A DNA stretch of 64,000 nt from Sphingobacterium cavernae (GCF_008520265.1 NZ_VIQM01000012.1:29708-93707); one strand, 5' to 3'; numbered from the stretch's first letter, positions 1 to 9,068 are shown. Notes: generated by a model from the sequence alone, not told the origin. Numbers and translations are program-made.

Positions 1-1302
1 ATTTCGGGAGAAGGATTAATCTCTTCATTGGATAAAGAAGTACAACTTCTTGCTGAAAAATTGATGCGGAATAAATTGGGATCAGTTGTTGCCATTGAGC
101 CTTCGACAGGTGAGATTTTAACTTACGTAAGTAGCCCAAGCTACAATCCAAATCTAATGGTAGGTCGTGAAAGAGGTAACAATTACATGAAAATGCTTCA
201 TGATCCTTATAAGCCTATGTTCAATCGCCCCATACAGGCTTCCTACCCTCCTGGATCAATTTTCAAAGTAGTAGCCGCACTTACTGCACAACAGGCAGGA
301 CTTATTACGCCCCAAACAATTTTTAATTGCCCTGGAGGATATCGCTATGGTCGAAATGCGATTATGCGATGTACACACGTTGACGGTCCCACCGATCTAG
401 TCAAATCTATCCAAAAGTCTTGTAATACATACTATGGTTATGTATATGCGCATATGTTGGACAAACGTGGGATGCCAACATATCAGGCATATGATTTATG
501 GCGCGATGGATTATTACAATTTGGCCTTGGACAACCATTAGGCATTGATTTACCAGGTGAAAAAGGTGGAAACGTATATTCCGCAGAATATTATACGAAG
601 AATTTCGGTAGCAATAAATGGACTTCGAGTTACAATATATCACAATCGATTGGTCAGGGGCAATTAGGTATTACTCCGTTGCAAATGGCGAATGTCACGG
701 CGATTGTTGCCAATCGAGGATATTATTATAGACCTCATCTTATAAAAGGCATAGGTGAAAAAAAGATTATTAAAAAAGAATTTACGGAGAAGATTTGGGC
801 TGGTGTAGATTCGAAGCATTATGAACCAGTAATCGAAGGAATGAGTCGAGCGGTTTCCTCGGGTACAGCTGCTGCTTCAAAAATTCCGGGAATAGAGATG
901 TGTGGTAAAACAGGAACTGTACAGAATCCACACGGTGAAAATCATGCTGTTTATTTTGCTTTTGCACCAAGAGATAATCCGAAAATTGCGATAGCTGTAT
1001 TCGTTGAAAATGCTGGTTATGGCGGTACTTGGGCGGCTCCAATTGCAAGTATGATTATTGAAAAATATATTCGCGATACCATAAGCTTGCCAAAACATAT
1101 TCAAGATCGTGTAATGAATGCCGTTATTTTACCTAAAGTAAAAACTAAAGAAGTAAAACCACAGGTTAAGCAAAAACAAGATAGCACAAAAAATAGTAAA
1201 GGTTCAACGGGAGCAATTAAACAAGCTGCTTTACAATCGACAAACAGCGGAAATATATTGGTTCATCACAGTCAAGTGAGAAGAAATTATGAACAACGAT
1301 AA
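1..1302 (+). CDS. mrdA: Penicillin-binding protein 2, C-terminal part (5' truncated by window)
   Basis: Class B transpeptidase that cross-links peptidoglycan during cell elongation, working with RodA in the inner membrane. The frame is open from base 1, so only the transpeptidase domain and tail are visible. The three catalytic motifs are present in order: SxxK as SIFK (nucleophile Ser near base 256), SxN as SCN (near base 420) and KTG in CGKTGTVQN (near base 905). The last 50 or so residues are a Lys/Gln/Ser-rich tail. The 3' end overlaps the next gene by 14 bases, implying translational coupling with rodA. The call is firm; only the N-terminal part is unseen. Confidence 0.96.
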   Translation: MSGEGLISSLDKEVQLLAEKLMRNKLGSVVAIEPSTGEILTYVSSPSYNPNLMVGRERGNNYMKMLHDPYKPMFNRPIQASYPPGSIFKVVAALTAQQAGLITPQTIFNCPGGYRYGRNAIMRCTHVDGPTDLVKSIQKSCNTYYGYVYAHMLDKRGMPTYQAYDLWRDGLLQFGLGQPLGIDLPGEKGGNVYSAEYYTKNFGSNKWTSSYNISQSIGQGQLGITPLQMANVTAIVANRGYYYRPHLIKGIGEKKIIKKEFTEKIWAGVDSKHYEPVIEGMSRAVSSGTAAASKIPGIEMCGKTGTVQNPHGENHAVYFAFAPRDNPKIAIAVFVENAGYGGTWAAPIASMIIEKYIRDTISLPKHIQDRVMNAVILPKVKTKEVKPQVKQKQDSTKNSKGSTGAIKQAALQSTNSGNILVHHSQVRRNYEQR

Positions 1303-2560
1303 GAAAGGATTTTTGGGTAGAATTGATTGGATTACCATTTTAATATGGTTGGTTTTGTGTCTTATTGGCTGGTTCAATATACATGCTGCTGTTTATGACC
1401 CCGAAAACCCGGGATTATTTAGCATGGCTACGAATTATGGGAAGCAATCGATCTATATTTTCACAGCTTTAATCATTGGATTTAGTATACTAATAATCGA
1501 CCAAAGATTCTTTATTTCAGCCACACCTTTTGTTTATATCGTAGTTGTGCTGTTATTAGTTGCTGTATTGGTCGTTGGTCGAAATGTTGGAGGAAATCAG
1601 GCTTGGATTCCAATAGGAAGCTTTCGTTTACAACCTTCCGAATTTGGAAAATTAGCAACCTGTCTACTTCTAGCATACTTTTTAAATACCCAGACTAACA
1701 AAAACCCTACATTAAAAGGCTTAGTAGTTGGTGCTTGTATTGTACTATTTCCGGTTTTTTTGGTTATGCTACAACCAGATACAGGCTCTGCGTTGGCATT
1801 CTTTTCGTTAATTTTCGTTTTCTATAGAGAAGGCTATGTGAGTACCAAACTACTTATTTTTGGTGGATTAGCTATTTTACTCTTCATTATGGCATTGTTG
1901 ATCAATCAATGGATACTCATTGGAATTATAGCTGCCGTGTGTGTAATATTTATATTTCTTCTTGGCAAAAAACGAAAGTATTTGATTGATATAGGTGTTA
2001 TTTTCGCTGTTGCAAGTATATATGTACTTAGTGTGGATTTTGCCTATGAAAATGTATTGCAATCTCATCAGCGAAATCGTATTGATATTATTTTAGGTAA
2101 AATGGATGACCCCAAAGGTCAGGGTTATAACCTAAATCAATCTAAGATTGCTATTGGCTCTGGTAAATTATTTGGAAAAGGCTATCTTCAGGGTACACAA
2201 ACCAAGTACAATTTTGTCCCAGAACAAAGTACAGATTTTATTTTTTGTACGGTAGGTGAAGAATGGGGATTCGTAGGTTCAGTGACTGTAATAGCAATTT
2301 ACATCTTCTTACTCATGCGAATCATTCATATCGCCGAACGGCAACGAACTACGTTTGCTCGGGTATATGCCTACGGAGTCGCTTCTATCCTATTTTTCCA
2401 CTTCTTTATTAATATTGGGATGACAATTGGGATTGTACCAGTAATTGGGATTCCATTGCCTTTTATTAGCTACGGTGGGTCATCTTTGTGGAGCTTTACG
2501 ATATTATTGTTTATTCTTTTAAAGTTTGATTCGACAAGAAAAGGACTTTCACCGAATTAA
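1289..2560 (+). CDS. rodA: RodA, SEDS peptidoglycan glycosyltransferase
   Basis: Integral membrane SEDS protein of 423 residues that polymerises lipid II into glycan strands for lateral wall growth, in a complex with PBP2. It is strongly hydrophobic, with about ten membrane segments. Typical SEDS motifs are visible: LQPSEFGKLA, MLQPDTGSALAF, a loop containing FVPEQSTDFIF and GEEWGF, and the terminal GIPLPFISYGGSS. It overlaps the end of the upstream PBP2 gene by 14 bases. The pairing with mrdA separates it from FtsW, which usually sits in the division cluster. A convergent gene begins only 4 bases after its stop. Confidence 0.96.
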   Translation: MNNDKKGFLGRIDWITILIWLVLCLIGWFNIHAAVYDPENPGLFSMATNYGKQSIYIFTALIIGFSILIIDQRFFISATPFVYIVVVLLLVAVLVVGRNVGGNQAWIPIGSFRLQPSEFGKLATCLLLAYFLNTQTNKNPTLKGLVVGACIVLFPVFLVMLQPDTGSALAFFSLIFVFYREGYVSTKLLIFGGLAILLFIMALLINQWILIGIIAAVCVIFIFLLGKKRKYLIDIGVIFAVASIYVLSVDFAYENVLQSHQRNRIDIILGKMDDPKGQGYNLNQSKIAIGSGKLFGKGYLQGTQTKYNFVPEQSTDFIFCTVGEEWGFVGSVTVIAIYIFLLMRIIHIAERQRTTFARVYAYGVASILFFHFFINIGMTIGIVPVIGIPLPFISYGGSSLWSFTILLFILLKFDSTRKGLSPN

Positions 2561-2564
2561 ATTA

Positions 2565-3182
2565 CTATAAAGTTCGCAAGTAATTAAATTTAGCCCCTTC
2601 GACTTTTTCCATTTTGGTCACAAATGAATTTACTTGCATTTTGCGCATTTCAACTGTCATGGTGCACGCATTATCAAATTGTTGGTCTAATACAGTGATA
2701 TTTTCATCCTTGACGATGCGCATTACATCATTCATAACCAAATATTCAAAATCTATTTGATAAACATCATTTACAGTCTTCTGAACAATTACTGCATTTG
2801 CCAAAGCTTCTTGTGCAGCAGTTTTGTAGGCGTTAATTAGGCCAGGTACGCCCAATAATGTTCCCCCGAAATAACGAACTATGACTACGAGAATATTTGT
2901 AACGTCTTTGGATAATAAGACATTTAGTATTGGTCTACCTGCAGTTCCAGATGGTTCACCATCATCATTGAGACGAAAAACCGTCCGATCTGGAGACAAG
3001 CGATACGCCCAACAATGGTGTCTAGCCTTTGGATGCAAAGATTTTAGTTCAGCAATAATTTCTTTGAGCTTATTTTCATCCTTAAAAGGATAAGCATAAG
3101 CTATAAATTTACTTCCCTTGTCACGGAAAATTCCTTCCGCAGTTTCCTCAATTGTAAAATACGTATCTTCAAATATACTCAC
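2565..3182 (-). CDS. YigZ/IMPACT-family protein
   Basis: A 205-residue protein of the YigZ/IMPACT family. The family signature is clear: an N-terminal UPF0029 region with RHHCWAYRL, then DDGEPSGTAGRPIL and IVVIVRYFGGTLLGVPGLINAY; the C-terminal 70 residues fit the DUF1949 domain. In eukaryotes IMPACT modulates Gcn2; the bacterial role is not settled. It overlaps the upstream DMT transporter gene by 4 bases on the same strand (ATG inside the stop region), so the two are probably cotranscribed. The family call is firm, the function unknown. Confidence 0.9.
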   Translation of the reverse strand: MSIFEDTYFTIEETAEGIFRDKGSKFIAYAYPFKDENKLKEIIAELKSLHPKARHHCWAYRLSPDRTVFRLNDDGEPSGTAGRPILNVLLSKDVTNILVVIVRYFGGTLLGVPGLINAYKTAAQEALANAVIVQKTVNDVYQIDFEYLVMNDVMRIVKDENITVLDQQFDNACTMTVEMRKMQVNSFVTKMEKVEGAKFNYLRTL

Positions 3183-4036
3183 AGGTATGCAATTAATAAA
3201 ATAGAAATTACAGCCAATACCAAACCTATTTTGTTGGTCAAGCTCAACTTTTCATTAAACATAAAAACTCCCACTAAACTTCCCAAAACGATAACCCCTA
3301 CATTCATAGCTGTAAAAACTATGGATGGATTCTCCGAAATTGCTCGGTGTGCCTTCATGTAATAATAAATATTTGCAAAGTTAAACAAACCCAAAATCAA
3401 TCCCCAAACAATTGCCGATTTATCCAACGAATCCTTTTTCCAACCAACTTTATATCCTAAGATCAGCGCAGCAAACAGCATAGCTCCAATAAAAACAACA
3501 AACATCGATGCGGTATATGGGATTTCCTTGTATTGCGCTATTTGTTTGAATAATATATCTATAAATCCCATACCCACGAAAACTATTATTGGATATATGG
3601 AGTTAGTTGATGTATTGGTGTATGATTTCTTTGTCCAGCCGACTGAACAGCCTACCGCGACCAAACCTATCACAATACCTACAATTTTATTAAGATGTAT
3701 TACCTCCTTAAAAATAACAAAGGATGCAATTAATGGAACAAACAAAGACATGCGCTGCGCAACATCTGTCTTCACAATACCACTGTATTTTACAGCCAGT
3801 GCGATAAAAATAAACAAGGTGGGTAAAAGTATGCTTAATGGAATATAGAATTGATAAGGTAATTTTGTCCAACTCAAACCGGCTAACGATGGATCAAACA
3901 GGAAATAAGTCAGTAATACCGTTGTAGGATAATTCCATAGTACCAACTGTTGTACATCGACTTGCCTTTGCCTAGCTATCTTTATAAGTACACCTACGAT
4001 TACACTACAACAGACACTTATCAAAACATATATCAT
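3179..4036 (-). CDS. DMT-superfamily (EamA-like) transporter
   Basis: Inner-membrane protein of about 285 residues with roughly ten hydrophobic segments and two similar halves, as in drug/metabolite transporters of the EamA type. The frame is open to 4090, but the extra 18 residues (with SNS, KKSCY) are unlike a transporter start, and the Met at 4036 opens directly into the first membrane helix (MIYVLISVCC), so that start is preferred. A segment near residue 110 (RMSLFVPLIASFVIFKE) matches the conserved EamA helix. The substrate cannot be told. It is probably transcribed with the YigZ gene it overlaps by 4 bases. Confidence 0.85.
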   Translation of the reverse strand: MIYVLISVCCSVIVGVLIKIARQRQVDVQQLVLWNYPTTVLLTYFLFDPSLAGLSWTKLPYQFYIPLSILLPTLFIFIALAVKYSGIVKTDVAQRMSLFVPLIASFVIFKEVIHLNKIVGIVIGLVAVGCSVGWTKKSYTNTSTNSIYPIIVFVGMGFIDILFKQIAQYKEIPYTASMFVVFIGAMLFAALILGYKVGWKKDSLDKSAIVWGLILGLFNFANIYYYMKAHRAISENPSIVFTAMNVGVIVLGSLVGVFMFNEKLSLTNKIGLVLAVISILLIAYL

Positions 4037-4387
4037 ATAACAACTTTTTTTTACGATTACAATTATATCAAATAAAATTGAATTAGACATATCGTAAAAA
4101 TCAACTATATAATCGACAAACTATCATTCAATTTACGACATTTTTCAACCAAAAAAATGATTAAAAATTAATCAAAAAATAAGCCTATTTTTTATATAAA
4201 AATTAGACAAATAAAATTCATTAAAAAAATCTATAAAATCAATTAAAACCACAATTAAGGCACATTTTAAAATTAAATGAATAAATTTATACATTATTTT
4301 CAATAAAAATATAGCGATTTTTATGTTTAAAAAACGTCAATTTTTACTCTAATAAATGATATGAAAAAACATTTTTTAATAAAAAAT
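4037..4387. other. AT-rich intergenic region
   Basis: About 350 bases, extremely A+T rich with many short poly-A/poly-T tracts, lying between two divergently transcribed units (DMT transporter on minus, phenylalanine operon on plus). No open reading frame with coding character and no strong hairpin was seen. It probably holds the promoter of the minus-strand pair. The phenylalanine operon promoter begins at its right edge. Confidence 0.5.
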
Positions 4388-4418
4388 TTTGCATTTATAA
4401 ATTATTAGTCTACCTTTG
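4388..4418 (+). promoter_or_regulatory. Bacteroidota-type promoter of the phenylalanine/shikimate operon
   Basis: TTTG at 4388-4391 and TACCTTTG at 4411-4418 are separated by exactly 19 bases, matching the known Bacteroidota consensus TTTG-N19-TAnnTTTG. Transcription should start around 4424-4427, about 10-13 bases before the leader-peptide ATG at 4437. The same spacing occurs in the tRNA promoter at 22133. Confidence 0.8.
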
Positions 4419-4436
4419 GAATATCAAAACGAGAAC

Positions 4437-4502
4437 ATGAAAAACTTTAACACATATTATTTTAACTTCTTTTATTTTAGCAATAAGAGCTGGGACAACT
4501 AA
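4437..4502 (+). CDS. Aromatic-rich leader peptide of the pheA attenuator (21 residues)
   Basis: A 21-codon frame, ATG at 4437 to TAA at 4500-4502. The peptide has five Phe, three Tyr and one Trp: residues 7-14 read YYFNFFYF. It starts about 12 bases after the predicted transcription start and ends inside the antiterminator arm at 4488-4496. This is the layout of a ribosome-mediated attenuator: scarcity of charged Phe or Tyr tRNA stalls the ribosome on the aromatic codons and leaves the arm free. The peptide itself need have no function. Residue composition, position and the paired hairpins together make chance unlikely. Confidence 0.85.
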   Translation: MKNFNTYYFNFFYFSNKSWDN

Positions 4503-4561
4503 TTGTGTAATTGTTAAAACATAACTACTAAGTCCCGGTTTGAAAACTGGGACTTTTTTTT
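4488..4561 (+). promoter_or_regulatory. Transcription attenuator (antiterminator/terminator pair) before pheA
   Basis: The terminator is a 9-bp stem of GTCCCGGTT (4532-4540) with AACTGGGAC (4545-4553), loop TGAA, then a T-run at 4554-4561. The 5' arm of this stem can instead pair, also over 9 positions including two G-U pairs, with AGCTGGGAC at 4488-4496, which lies at the end of the leader-peptide frame. A ribosome finishing the leader covers 4488-4496 and lets the terminator form. A ribosome stalled on the Phe/Tyr codons frees it and forms the antiterminator. Aromatic starvation should therefore switch on the genes downstream. Confidence 0.85.
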
Positions 4562-4578
4562 GTGAACATAAAAACAAC

Positions 4579-5403
4579 ATGAGTATAAAAATTGCAATTC
4601 AAGGTGTTAAAGCATCATTCCACGAAGAAGCTGCTTACAAATATTTCGGTCAAGATATCGAAACAATTGAGTGTGGTTCTTTCAAACAAACCTGCGAAAT
4701 GCTTAAACAAGGTAAAGCAGATTATGTGGTAATGGCAATCGAAAATTCCATTGCAGGAAGTATCCTACCGAATTACAATCTGTTGAGAGATTACAGATTC
4801 CACATTATCGGTGAAGTACATCTGAATATTCAACAAAATCTTTTGGCTTTGCCAGGCGTGAAGTTGAGTGACATTCAAACTGTGGAGTCCCACCCTATTG
4901 CAATCCGTCAATGCGATGAGTTTTTGGGAGAACACCCAGAATGGACAATTAAAGAAGGAATGGATACTGCGGGCTGTGCTAAGAAAATTGCAGAAGATAA
5001 ATTGACTTCAACAGCAGCTATCGCAAGTGAATATGCAGCTAAAATCTATGGTCTTAATATTTTAGAAAAGAGAATTGAAACACATAAAAAAAATGCAACG
5101 CGTTTTCTTATTCTAGCAAACGAAGTAGTAGAACAGAAAAATGCGAATAAAGCTTCTTTATCATTTCAAACAGGTAATGCAGTTGGTTCATTAGCTGCTG
5201 TATTACAATGTTTCGCAGAACAAAATGTAAATCTGAGCAAAATCCAATCGATGCCAGTAGTCGGTCGTCGCAATGAATATGATTTCTATGTCGATGTAGA
5301 ATGGAAAAAACAATCAGACTTCGATGCAGCCATTCGCAAAGTACTGAAGCATACGGTGAATTTTAGTATCATGGGCGAATACATTAAAAACGAAAAAGTA
5401 TAA
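4579..5403 (+). CDS. pheA: Prephenate dehydratase with ACT domain
   Basis: Converts prephenate to phenylpyruvate, the committed step to phenylalanine. The protein has 274 residues when read from MSIKIAIQG at 4579; the frame continues upstream to 4540, but that ATG lies inside the attenuator terminator, so 4579 is chosen. The catalytic domain (about 1-180) carries the TRF motif in NATRFLIL and the early segment AIENSIAGSI. An ACT domain (about 190-265, SLSFQTGNAVGSLAAVL) is the usual site of feedback inhibition by phenylalanine. There is no fused chorismate mutase here; that activity is on the next protein. Confidence 0.95.
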   Translation: MSIKIAIQGVKASFHEEAAYKYFGQDIETIECGSFKQTCEMLKQGKADYVVMAIENSIAGSILPNYNLLRDYRFHIIGEVHLNIQQNLLALPGVKLSDIQTVESHPIAIRQCDEFLGEHPEWTIKEGMDTAGCAKKIAEDKLTSTAAIASEYAAKIYGLNILEKRIETHKKNATRFLILANEVVEQKNANKASLSFQTGNAVGSLAAVLQCFAEQNVNLSKIQSMPVVGRRNEYDFYVDVEWKKQSDFDAAIRKVLKHTVNFSIMGEYIKNEKV

Positions 5404-5457
5404 CACAAACATATCAGCGTAACTAATCAAATTGTAAATAAAAAAATTGAAATAAAA

Positions 5458-6570
5458 ATGAAACATTCATTAGAAATCCAACCATTAAATTCTTGGATAA
5501 ATACAGACGGTAAACCATTAATTATATCAGGTCCATGTAGTGCAGAGACTGAAGAGCAATTATTATCTACAGCACACTTACTAGCAAATACAGGTAAAGT
5601 TCATGTATTACGTGCAGGTATTTGGAAACCACGTACACGTCCAGGAGAATTTGAAGGTATCGGAAGTATTGGATTAGAATGGTTGAAACGTGCAAAAGAA
5701 GAAACTGGTCTATTAACTGCGACTGAGGTTGCAACAGCTCAACACGTAAAAGAAGCTCTAGATTCTGGCGTTGATATCTTATGGATTGGTGCGCGTTCGA
5801 CAGCAAACCCATTCACTGTTCAAGAAATTGCTGATGCGATCAAAGCATACGGTAAAGATGTTCCAGTTATTGTTAAAAACCCTGTCAACCCAGATTTGTC
5901 GCTATGGATTGGTGCATTAGAGCGTGTTAATGGTGCTGGAATCAAGAAAATTGCTGCTATCCACCGCGGTTTCTCATCATACGAAAAAACTGCTTTCCGT
6001 AATGAACCAATGTGGGATTTAGCGATTCAATTGAAAACAATCGCTCCAGAATTACCTATTATCAATGATCCTAGCCACATCTGTGGTAACCGTGAATTGA
6101 TTCCTTACGTTGCGCAAAAAGCAATGGATATGGATATGCAAGGTTTCATCATCGAATCACACATCGATCCTTCAGTAGCTTGGACAGATGCAAAACAACA
6201 AGTTACGCCTGCTGCTTTAGCAGAATTGTTAGATAATCTATCATACCGTCAACCTGAATCTGCAGACCCTGCTTTCTCTGATAAATTAGCAGAATTACGT
6301 TCACAAATTGACAAATTGGATGACCAAATCTTAAAGTTAATTGGTGATCGTATGAAAGTAGCGGAGAAAATCGGCGAATACAAACGTGATAACAATGTTA
6401 CTATTTTACAAGTTTCTCGTTGGGATGAAATTATTCAAAAACGTGTTCAATTAGCTAAAGCATTAAATTTGGGTGAAGATTTCTCAGTGAAATACTTAGA
6501 GTTATTGCACAATGAGTCAATCCGCAAGCAAAATGAGATTATGAACGTTAATACAGCTACGGAGGCATAA
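5458..6570 (+). CDS. Bifunctional DAHP synthase / chorismate mutase
   Basis: Two-domain enzyme of 370 residues. The N-terminal part (about 15-260) is a class I-beta (KDO8P-synthase-like) 3-deoxy-7-phosphoheptulonate synthase, first step of the shikimate pathway, with GPCSAE, KPRTRPGEFEG, GARSTANPF, NDPSHICGNR and ESHIDP. The C-terminal part (about 278-360) is an AroQ-type chorismate mutase with LRSQIDKLDDQILKLIGDRM and IGEYK. It therefore has both the entry to the pathway and the chorismate-to-prephenate step that feeds PheA, 54 bases upstream. The fusion allows end-product control of the synthase through the mutase domain, as known in related enzymes. Its stop overlaps the aroA start by 1 base. 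Confidence 0.94.
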   Translation: MKHSLEIQPLNSWINTDGKPLIISGPCSAETEEQLLSTAHLLANTGKVHVLRAGIWKPRTRPGEFEGIGSIGLEWLKRAKEETGLLTATEVATAQHVKEALDSGVDILWIGARSTANPFTVQEIADAIKAYGKDVPVIVKNPVNPDLSLWIGALERVNGAGIKKIAAIHRGFSSYEKTAFRNEPMWDLAIQLKTIAPELPIINDPSHICGNRELIPYVAQKAMDMDMQGFIIESHIDPSVAWTDAKQQVTPAALAELLDNLSYRQPESADPAFSDKLAELRSQIDKLDDQILKLIGDRMKVAEKIGEYKRDNNVTILQVSRWDEIIQKRVQLAKALNLGEDFSVKYLELLHNESIRKQNEIMNVNTATEA

Positions 6571-7820
6571 TGAGTCAAACAAGCATTAAGCTATCTCATT
6601 CAACAAAAAAATTAAGTGGCACGGTACAACTTACTGGCTCTAAGTCAGAGAGCAACCGTGCTCTTATTATACAAGCATTAAGTAAAGGCAAAGTTTCTAT
6701 TGAAAATCTTTCGGAAGCTGATGATACTGTTTTATTGACAAGAGCCATAAAAGATGCAAACGCAGAAGGCGAAGGTCAAAAAACAATTGACATTGGTCCA
6801 GCTGGAACTGCGATGCGTTTTATGACGTCCTATTTGAATCTGATTCCGGGTGATTTTATACTGACTGGTTCAGAACGTATGCAACAACGTCCGATTGGTA
6901 TTTTAGTGGATGCATTGAAGACTATTGGTGCGGATGTGCATTATGTCAAGAAAACAGGCTATCCTCCTTTACATATTGAAGGCAAATTATTTCAAGGGAA
7001 AGATAAAGTAAGCATCAAAGGCGATGTAAGTAGTCAATACATCTCTTCGCTCCTATTGATAGCGTCATCTTTGAAAAAAGGTTTGACTATTGAAATTGAA
7101 GGGGAATTGACATCGCGTCCTTATGTAACAATGACCTTAAATATGCTTGCTGAAGCGGGTATTCAACACACTTGGGAAGGCAATAATATTCAAATTCTTC
7201 CACAAGAGGCGAAAGAAGCAACGATTTACGTAGAACCAGACTGGAGCGCAGCTTCATACTGGTATGCTATGGTTGCCTTGGCTGAAGAAGCTGAAGTCAG
7301 ACTTCCAGGATTAAAGAAAAACAGTCTGCAAGGTGATATCGCGATCTCTGAAATCATGGAACATTTTGGCGTGAAAACGACTTTCGAAGAAAAAGGAATT
7401 TTGCTCCAGAAAACAGCTTTACAATCGGATAAAACGTTATTTGATTTGAAAGAATGTCCTGATTTAGCGCAAACTGTAGTTGTTGTTGCCGCTGTTTTGA
7501 AACGCAATGTATCTTTTACAGGTTTAGAAACCTTGAAAATTAAAGAAACAGACCGTATCGCTGCATTGCAAAATGAAATCGGAAAATTTGGAGCTACATT
7601 TACAGAAGATAATGAAGTTTATCATTTGAATACCGATAATGTACAAGAGCCTGAAGCAATTTCGATAGCGACGTACGAAGACCATAGAATGGCAATGGCA
7701 TTTGCACCTTTGGCTTTAGTTTTCAAAGAAATCCAAATAGAAGAACCACACGTGGTTGAAAAATCATATCCAATGTATTGGGATGATTTAACAGCACAAG
7801 GTTTTTCCATAGCAGATTAA
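6570..7820 (+). CDS. aroA: 3-phosphoshikimate 1-carboxyvinyltransferase (EPSP synthase)
   Basis: Transfers enolpyruvate from PEP to shikimate-3-phosphate. The 416-residue length is normal. Recognisable elements are LTGSKSESNRALIIQAL near the N-terminus (Lys/Ser/Arg that bind shikimate-3-P), GPAGTAMRFMTSYL near residue 73, KETDRIAAL near 330 and YEDHRMAMAFAPLAL near 372. The start ATG shares one base with the upstream stop (TAATG), with a GGAG at 6561-6564, so translation is coupled. GC and codon use match the neighbours. Confidence 0.95.
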   Translation: MSQTSIKLSHSTKKLSGTVQLTGSKSESNRALIIQALSKGKVSIENLSEADDTVLLTRAIKDANAEGEGQKTIDIGPAGTAMRFMTSYLNLIPGDFILTGSERMQQRPIGILVDALKTIGADVHYVKKTGYPPLHIEGKLFQGKDKVSIKGDVSSQYISSLLLIASSLKKGLTIEIEGELTSRPYVTMTLNMLAEAGIQHTWEGNNIQILPQEAKEATIYVEPDWSAASYWYAMVALAEEAEVRLPGLKKNSLQGDIAISEIMEHFGVKTTFEEKGILLQKTALQSDKTLFDLKECPDLAQTVVVVAAVLKRNVSFTGLETLKIKETDRIAALQNEIGKFGATFTEDNEVYHLNTDNVQEPEAISIATYEDHRMAMAFAPLALVFKEIQIEEPHVVEKSYPMYWDDLTAQGFSIAD

Positions 7821-7831
7821 AATAACGCTGA

Positions 7832-7923
7832 TTGTCATTTTGAACGAGCTTCAAAGTAATGAGAAATCTATCAGAAAGGATAACTGTTAATTGCAAAGAT
7901 TTCTTCTAACGTCGGAATGACAG
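7832..7923. repeat. Imperfect inverted repeat (REP/MITE-like) between aroA and aroC
   Basis: TTGTCATTTTGAACGAGC at 7832-7849 is mirrored by a segment ending GTCGGAATGACAG at 7923, and GAGAAATCT at 7861 is mirrored by AGATTTCTTC at 7898. The whole can fold into a long imperfect hairpin. Interspersed repeats of this general form (TGTCATTTCGAAC...GAAATGACA) are common between genes in many Bacteroidota; that family link is recalled, not searched. It may reduce read-through or be a passive non-autonomous element. Confidence 0.55.
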
Positions 7924-7976
7924 GATGTAAAATTATTAGTCGGCAAATAGTATATTTACGCTACTAAAATCAAATT

Positions 7977-9068
7977 ATGGCAGGAAATTCATTCGGCGAT
8001 TTATTTAGAATAACCACATTTGGTGAGTCCCATGGCAAAGCAATTGGGGTTATTGTAGATGGTTGCCCCTCAAATATTGAAATTGACGAAGCATTTATTC
8101 AATCTGAATTGGATAAACGCAAGCCTGGTCAATCAAAAATCACAACACAACGCAAAGAAAGCGATACCGCGCAAATTTTATCAGGAGTTTTCGAAGGAAA
8201 ATCTACAGGTACACCAATTTCGATTGTGATTCCCAACGAAGACCAACGTTCTAAAGATTACTCTCATATCTCAGATAAATTCCGTCCTTCGCATGCCGAT
8301 TACACATATCAAATGAAATATGGAATTCGTGATTACAGAGGTGGAGGTCGTTCTTCAGCACGAGAAACAGCAGCTCGTGTAGCGGCAGGTGCTATCGCCA
8401 AGTTATTTTTAAAACAACAGGGTATTGAGATTTTTGCGCACGTCTCTGGAGTAGGTCAAATTGAAGCACCAAATGTGGATTCTTCGGATTTGAACGCTTT
8501 GTTAGAAACACGTGAATCGAATATCGCTCGTTGTGCTGATCCCGCAACTGCCAATGAAATGATTGATTTCATTGATAATATCCGCAAAAATGGCGATACT
8601 GTTGGTGGACGTATTTCTACTATTATTAGAGGTGTGCCTGCAGGATTGGGCGAACCTGTATTTGACAGATTACATGCGGAATTAGGCAAAGCTATGTTGA
8701 GCATTAATGCCGTTCATGGATTTGAATACGGTTCTGGATTTGAAGGTTCGAGAATGCAAGGTTCTGAACACAATGATATTTTCATTACTGAAAACGACAA
8801 GGTAGTGACCAAAACTAACTTTTCAGGAGGTATACAGGGAGGTATTTCTAATGGTATGGATATCACATTCAAAGTAGCTTTCAAAGCTGTAGCAACTATT
8901 ATGCGTGATCAAAATACCTTGAACCAAGCAGGCGAAGAAACAACCATTTCGGGCAAAGGAAGACACGACCCATGTGTAGTTCCTCGTGCGGTAATAATTG
9001 TTGAAGCAATGGCAGCTTTAGTTATTGCAGACCAATTGTTGAAGCAAAGAGCTTATACAAATATTTAA
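7977..9068 (+). CDS. aroC: Chorismate synthase
   Basis: Last shikimate step, EPSP to chorismate, requiring reduced FMN. The 363-residue protein starts [23 protein letters not shown], including the family's first signature (GESHG). Later come [37 protein letters not shown] and, near the end, [12 protein letters not shown]. It lies 156 bases after aroA with a repeat in the gap, so it may have an additional promoter or be at the end of the attenuated operon. A strong hairpin follows its stop. Confidence 0.96.
   Translation: MAGNSFGDLFRITTFGESHGKAIGVIVDGCPSNIEIDEAFIQSELDKRKPGQSKITTQRKESDTAQILSGVFEGKSTGTPISIVIPNEDQRSKDYSHISDKFRPSHADYTYQMKYGIRDYRGGGRSSARETAARVAAGAIAKLFLKQQGIEIFAHVSGVGQIEAPNVDSSDLNALLETRESNIARCADPATANEMIDFIDNIRKNGDTVGGRISTIIRGVPAGLGEPVFDRLHAELGKAMLSINAVHGFEYGSGFEGSRMQGSEHNDIFITENDKVVTKTNFSGGIQGGISNGMDITFKVAFKAVATIMRDQNTLNQAGEETTISGKGRHDPCVVPRAVIIVEAMAALVIADQLLKQRAYTNI

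Noticed and set aside
4540..4578. Longer pheA frame starting at the ATG at 4540
   Set aside because: That ATG lies inside the attenuator terminator stem, and the extra 13 residues do not resemble prephenate dehydratase; the start at 4579 begins the conserved domain.
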